From positions 310,001-374,000 of the forward strand of contig NZ_QZCS01000002.1 of NCBI RefSeq assembly GCF_003594915.1: DNA of 64,000 nucleotides, written 5' to 3'. Position numbers and translations under genes: made by a program. Source of the stretch: Enterobacter chuandaensis (GTDB lineage: Bacteria > Pseudomonadota > Gammaproteobacteria > Enterobacterales > Enterobacteriaceae). Shown piece by piece: positions 56,985-64,000 of this stretch (positions are counted from its first letter, which is position 1; each line of letters opens with the position of its first letter). The notes below the pieces were generated by a model. That model did no database searches, was not told the DNA's origin, and saw only the letters and a list, made by a program, of their open reading frames with translations.

Positions 56985-58460
56985 ATGTCCAGCCATTACT
57001 TACGCATTTTCCAGCAACCGAAATCAGCGATTCTGCTGATCCTCGGCTTTGCCTCCGGTTTACCCCTTGCGCTCACTTCCGGCACGCTTCAGGCATGGAT
57101 GACGGTCGAGAACATCGATCTTAAAACCATTGGTTTCTTCTCGCTTGTCGGTCAGGCCTATGTCTTTAAGTTCCTGTGGTCGCCGGTCATGGATCGCTAC
57201 ACGCCACCGTTCCTGGGACGTCGTCGCGGCTGGTTAGTAATGACGCAGGTCATGCTGCTGCTGGCGATCGCGGGGATGGGCTTTCTTGAGCCGACCACAC
57301 AGCTTCGCTGGATGGCCGCGCTTGCGGTGGTGATTGCCTTCTGCTCCGCTTCACAGGATATCGTGTTCGATGCCTGGAAGACGGACGTGTTATCTGCGGA
57401 AGAACGCGGTGCCGGTGCGGCCATCAGCGTGCTGGGCTATCGCCTCGGGATGCTGGTCTCCGGCGGGCTGGCGCTGTGGCTGGCCGACCGTTACCTCGGC
57501 TGGCAGGGCATGTACTGGCTGATGGCCGCCCTGCTGATCCCCTGCATTATCGCGACCCTGTTTGCTCCCGAACCGAGTGACGTCATCCCGGTTCCCCGCT
57601 CGCTGGAGCAGGCCGTCGCCGAACCGCTGCGTGACTTCTTTGGCCGCAACAATGCCTGGCTGATTCTGCTGCTCATCGTCCTTTATAAGCTGGGCGATGC
57701 TTTTGCCATGAGCCTGACCACCACCTTCCTGATCCGCGGCGTCGGTTTTGACGCCGGTGAAGTGGGTGTGGTGAATAAAACGCTGGGGCTGTTTGCGACC
57801 ATCGTCGGCGCGCTTTACGGCGGCGTATTGATGCAGCGCCTGACGCTTTTCCGCGCGCTGCTGATCTTCGGCATCCTGCAGGGCGCATCTAACGCGGGCT
57901 ACTGGCTGCTGTCGGTTACTGACAAACATATGTTCAGCATGGCTGCGGCGGTGTTCTTTGAAAATCTCTGTGGCGGCATGGGAACGGCGGCATTTGTCGC
58001 CCTGCTGATGACCCTGTGCAATAAATCGTTTTCCGCCACGCAGTTCGCGCTGCTCTCGGCGCTCTCGGCCGTTGGCCGCGTGTACGTCGGACCGATTGCC
58101 GGCTGGTTTGTGGAAGCTCACGGCTGGCCAACGTTTTATCTCTTCTCGGTCGCGGCTGCCGTGCCGGGGATTTTATTGTTGCTGGTGTGTCGCCAGACGC
58201 TGGAATATACCCAGCGTACCGAACACTTTATGCCGCGCACTGAATATCACCGCGCTTACCGTTTTGCGTTACGTCTGTTAATGGCGGGCTGCGGCGCGCT
58301 GGCGCTCTGGCTTGTGGTGCTCATTATTAATGCCAGCACGTCCCTGGCGCTCCCTCCAGAAGCCCTTCTGCTGGATGTCGGAGCCCTGCTGGCCATCGCC
58401 GGGATCCTGACCGGCGGTCTGCTCGATTTCATGGCGTTGCGTAAAACGCAGATGACCTGA
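56985..58460 (+). CDS. ampG: Muropeptide permease AmpG
   Basis: Inner-membrane MFS transporter importing GlcNAc-anhydroMurNAc peptides for cell-wall recycling; in Enterobacter-type bacteria it supplies the signal for AmpR-controlled ampC. The 491-residue product MSSHYLRIFQQPKSAILLIL has the E. coli length and about 14 hydrophobic segments, with family motifs FLWSPVMDRYTPP and SQDIVFDAWKTDVL. ampC and ampR are not in this window. Confidence 0.96.
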   Translation: MSSHYLRIFQQPKSAILLILGFASGLPLALTSGTLQAWMTVENIDLKTIGFFSLVGQAYVFKFLWSPVMDRYTPPFLGRRRGWLVMTQVMLLLAIAGMGFLEPTTQLRWMAALAVVIAFCSASQDIVFDAWKTDVLSAEERGAGAAISVLGYRLGMLVSGGLALWLADRYLGWQGMYWLMAALLIPCIIATLFAPEPSDVIPVPRSLEQAVAEPLRDFFGRNNAWLILLLIVLYKLGDAFAMSLTTTFLIRGVGFDAGEVGVVNKTLGLFATIVGALYGGVLMQRLTLFRALLIFGILQGASNAGYWLLSVTDKHMFSMAAAVFFENLCGGMGTAAFVALLMTLCNKSFSATQFALLSALSAVGRVYVGPIAGWFVEAHGWPTFYLFSVAAAVPGILLLLVCRQTLEYTQRTEHFMPRTEYHRAYRFALRLLMAGCGALALWLVVLIINASTSLALPPEALLLDVGALLAIAGILTGGLLDFMALRKTQMT

Positions 58461-58938
58461 AGAAAAAACGAAAGGTTATTTCCCGTTGTAATCACCAACC
58501 GAAATTATAACGGTGAAATAGCCACCAACCGCTAAAAAAAATATTTGTTGTTTTGTGCGGGATAGGTTTTGGAAATTATTGGAGCCAATTCCAAAACGCT
58601 ATTTTTCATTAAACGATTCAGCAGTGGAAAGTTTGATTTTTCGTTTTTTAGATGTCTTTTTATTGATAATTAATTGTTAATTTTTTGTTTATTTTTAACA
58701 ATGGTTATACCAATTGCCCCTTTTAGGGTATGCTTGGGGGTCCTTTCGTTATAAAGCCCATGCCATGCGGCTTCGGTCATAAAAACCGACATAATTTGCA
58801 ACACTTGTGACACGTGCGGCAGAACCCGGTAACACCTTCCTGACACAGGCCTAATGATGTTTACAGTAATGTAACCTTCCCGTAAAATGCCCGCACACTT
58901 TAAACGCCACCAGACTCCCGTGGAATTGAGGTCGTTAA
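58461..58938. other. AT-rich region between ampG and cyoA
   Basis: 478 bases with no supported gene. It holds an inverted repeat GTTTTGGAA/TTCCAAAAC (58566-58597) followed by ATTTTT, possibly the ampG terminator, long T/A-rich tracts around 58615-58705, and the cyo promoter region including TTATACCAATTG near 58705. ArcA or Fur control is known for cyo in E. coli, but I could not assign sites. Confidence 0.55.
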
Positions 58939-62497
<3,559 letters not shown>

Positions 62498-62498
<1 letters not shown>

Positions 62499-62824
62499 TG
62501 AGTCATTCTAACGATCATGGCGCTTCCCACGGCAGCGTAAAAACCTACATGACAGGTTTCATCCTGTCGATCATCCTGACGGTGATCCCGTTCTGGATGG
62601 TGATGAGCGGTTCTGCGTCCAAGCCGGTTATCCTGGGAGCAATCCTGGTGACCGCGGTGATTCAGATTCTGGTGCATCTGGTTTGCTTCCTGCACATGAA
62701 CACCAAGTCCGATGAAGGCTGGAACATGACGGCCTTTATCTTTACCGTGATTATCATCGCTATCCTGGTAGTCGGTTCCATCTGGATTATGTGGAACCTC
62801 AACTACAACATGATGGTTCACTAA
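62498..62824 (+). CDS. cyoD: Cytochrome bo3 ubiquinol oxidase subunit IV
   Basis: Small three-helix subunit, 108 residues (E. coli 109), from [20 protein letters not shown]. It supports assembly of the copper B site. The ATG is chosen because it overlaps the cyoC stop in TAATG; the frame upstream lies wholly inside cyoC. cyoE starts 11 bp downstream. Confidence 0.96.
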
Positions 62825-62835
62825 GAGCGGCGAGT

Positions 62836-63723
62836 ATGTTTAAGCAATACCTGCAAGTAACGAAACCAGGCATCATCTTTGGCAACCTGATCTCCGTGAT
62901 TGGAGGGTTCCTGCTGGCCTCTAAGGGCAGCATTGATTACGCCCTCTTTATCTCTACGCTGGTCGGTGTGTCACTGGTTGTTGCGTCCGGTTGTGTATTT
63001 AACAACTACATCGACATGGATATCGACAAGAAGATGGAAAGGACCAAAAATCGGGTGCTGGTTAAAGGCCTGATCGCCCCTTCCGTCTCGCTGGTGTACG
63101 CCACCTTGCTGGGTATTGCTGGCTTTATGCTGCTGTGGTTTGGTGCTAACCCGCTGGCCTGCTGGCTGGGGGTGATGGGGTTCGTGGTGTATGTGGGCAT
63201 CTACAGCCTGTATATGAAACGTCACTCCGTCTACGGCACGCTGATTGGTTCTCTCTCCGGCGCTGCGCCGCCGGTGATTGGCTACTGCGCGGTCACGAAC
63301 GAGTTCGACAGCGGCGCGCTGATCCTGCTGGCTATCTTTAGCCTGTGGCAGATGCCGCACTCCTATGCCATCGCGATTTTCCGCTTTAAGGATTATCAGG
63401 CAGCGAACATCCCGGTTCTGCCGGTCGTGAAGGGCATTTCGGTTGCCAAGAACCACATCACTCTCTACATCATCGCCTTTGCCGTGGCAACGCTGATGCT
63501 CTCTCTGGGTGGCTACGCTGGATACAAATATCTGGCGGTTGCCGCTGCGGTGAGCGTCTGGTGGCTCGGTATGGCGCTGCGCGGATACAAAGTGGAAGAT
63601 GACAAAGTCTGGGCGCGCAAGCTGTTTGTGTTCTCTATCGTTGCCATCACTTCGCTGTCCGTGATGATGTCCGTGGACTTCATGGTGCCGGATTCACATA
63701 ACCTGCTGACTTACGTCTGGTAA
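62836..63723 (+). CDS. cyoE: Protoheme IX farnesyltransferase (heme O synthase)
   Basis: Membrane prenyltransferase (UbiA family) that farnesylates heme B to heme O, needed by CyoB. The ATG at 62836 gives 295 residues; the 15 upstream codons lie within cyoD. The prenyl-diphosphate motif [18 protein letters not shown] (about 53-70) and the second Asp-rich motif around [11 protein letters not shown] are seen. An intrinsic terminator ends the operon. Confidence 0.97.
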   Translation: MFKQYLQVTKPGIIFGNLISVIGGFLLASKGSIDYALFISTLVGVSLVVASGCVFNNYIDMDIDKKMERTKNRVLVKGLIAPSVSLVYATLLGIAGFMLLWFGANPLACWLGVMGFVVYVGIYSLYMKRHSVYGTLIGSLSGAAPPVIGYCAVTNEFDSGALILLAIFSLWQMPHSYAIAIFRFKDYQAANIPVLPVVKGISVAKNHITLYIIAFAVATLMLSLGGYAGYKYLAVAAAVSVWWLGMALRGYKVEDDKVWARKLFVFSIVAITSLSVMMSVDFMVPDSHNLLTYVW

Positions 63724-63737
63724 GCCAAATCAGGTCT

Positions 63738-63764
63738 AAAAAGGGTGCTTCGGCACCCTTTTTT
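63738..63764 (+). terminator. Intrinsic terminator of cyoABCDE
   Basis: AAAAAGGGTGC, TTCG, GCACCCTTTTTT: an 11-bp stem with a stable tetraloop and T-run, 14 bp after the cyoE stop. Confidence 0.95.
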
Positions 63765-63871
63765 ATTCACTAAATCTATTAATAACGCATGTAATATTTG
63801 TTAAATAAGCCTTTATTTACCCCGCCCCTTCCCCGCACTACACTATGGCCTGCTTTTGAACTGAGGTGGTA

Positions 63872-64000
63872 ATGAACGATTATAAAATGACGCCAGGCGA
63901 GCTCCGCGCGACCTGGGGCTTAGGGACTGTCTTCTCGCTACGGATGCTTGGCATGTTTATGGTCCTGCCTGTTCTGACCACGTACGGCATGGCGTTGCAG
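63872..64000 (+). CDS. yajR: MFS transporter YajR, N-terminal part (cut by window edge)
   Basis: 43 codons, MNDYKMTPGELRATWGLGTV and on into the first membrane helix (LRMLGMFMVLPVLTTYGMAL), open to the last base of the window. The sequence is that of YajR, an inner-membrane major-facilitator protein with a C-terminal YAM domain (outside the window). GAGGTGG precedes the ATG. Substrate unknown. The order after cyoE agrees with E. coli. Confidence 0.93.
   Translation, partial: MNDYKMTPGELRATWGLGTVFSLRMLGMFMVLPVLTTYGMALQ

Overview
The window reads as an ordinary chromosomal segment of an enterobacterium close to Enterobacter (E. cloacae complex or a near relative). Gene order from hemH to yajR follows the Escherichia coli hemH-acrAB-amtB-lon-cyo segment, and most proteins have the same length as their E. 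coli counterparts. The differences are insertions typical of Enterobacter-like genomes: a MocR regulator/acetyltransferase pair, rpmJ2-rpmE2, rcnRA, lacIZ, yczRE, a small ribbon-helix-helix bicistron and an orphan antitoxin-like gene. Species-level assignment is inference.

Layout. 1-8.3 kb: 3' part of hemH, adk, htpG, recR, ybaB, dnaX, apt, ybaN on the minus strand, then priC-rsmS on plus (nucleotide metabolism, chaperone, DNA replication and repair). 8.3-18.1 kb: mscK, acrR and the divergent acrAB efflux operon, then tomB-hha. 18.3-25.1 kb: maa, ylaC, a MocR regulator facing a GNAT acetyltransferase, zinc-free ribosomal protein paralogues L36/L31 with a Zur-like operator, the c-di-GMP phosphodiesterase pdeB, and the Ni/Co efflux pair rcnR/rcnA. 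25.1-32.1 kb: lacZ and lacI without lacY, with two matching operators, then yczE/yczR and the small RHH bicistron. 32.4-46.1 kb: 4.5S RNA, atl, ybaY, tesB, amtB-glnK, mdlAB, decR/cdsH, cof, ybaE, queC, an orphan antitoxin-like gene and fadM. 46.2-56.1 kb: ybaV, ppiD, hupB, lon, clpX, clpP, tig, bolA, the envelope and cytosol protein-quality-control block. 56.3-64 kb: yajG, ampG, the cyoABCDE cytochrome bo3 operon and the first 43 codons of yajR.

Regulation is legible in many places: sigma-32 promoters before htpG, clpP and lon, a sigma-54 promoter before glnK, an AcrR palindrome and a mar/sox/rob box before acrAB, a Zur-like site, three RcnR sites at 21-bp pitch, paired lac operators, a CRP-like site at about -61, a FadR site before fadM, and the dnaX programmed frameshift signals.

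No insertion sequence, prophage, CRISPR array, tRNA or rRNA was found. I do not see a clearly new multi-gene system. The least explained items are the AT-rich RHH/small-protein bicistron next to ffs (31.67-32.28 kb), the MocR-GNAT pair, the orphan antitoxin-like gene beside queC, and a family of GC-rich palindromes at gene 3' ends, one of which forms the C-terminus and stop codon of rsmS.
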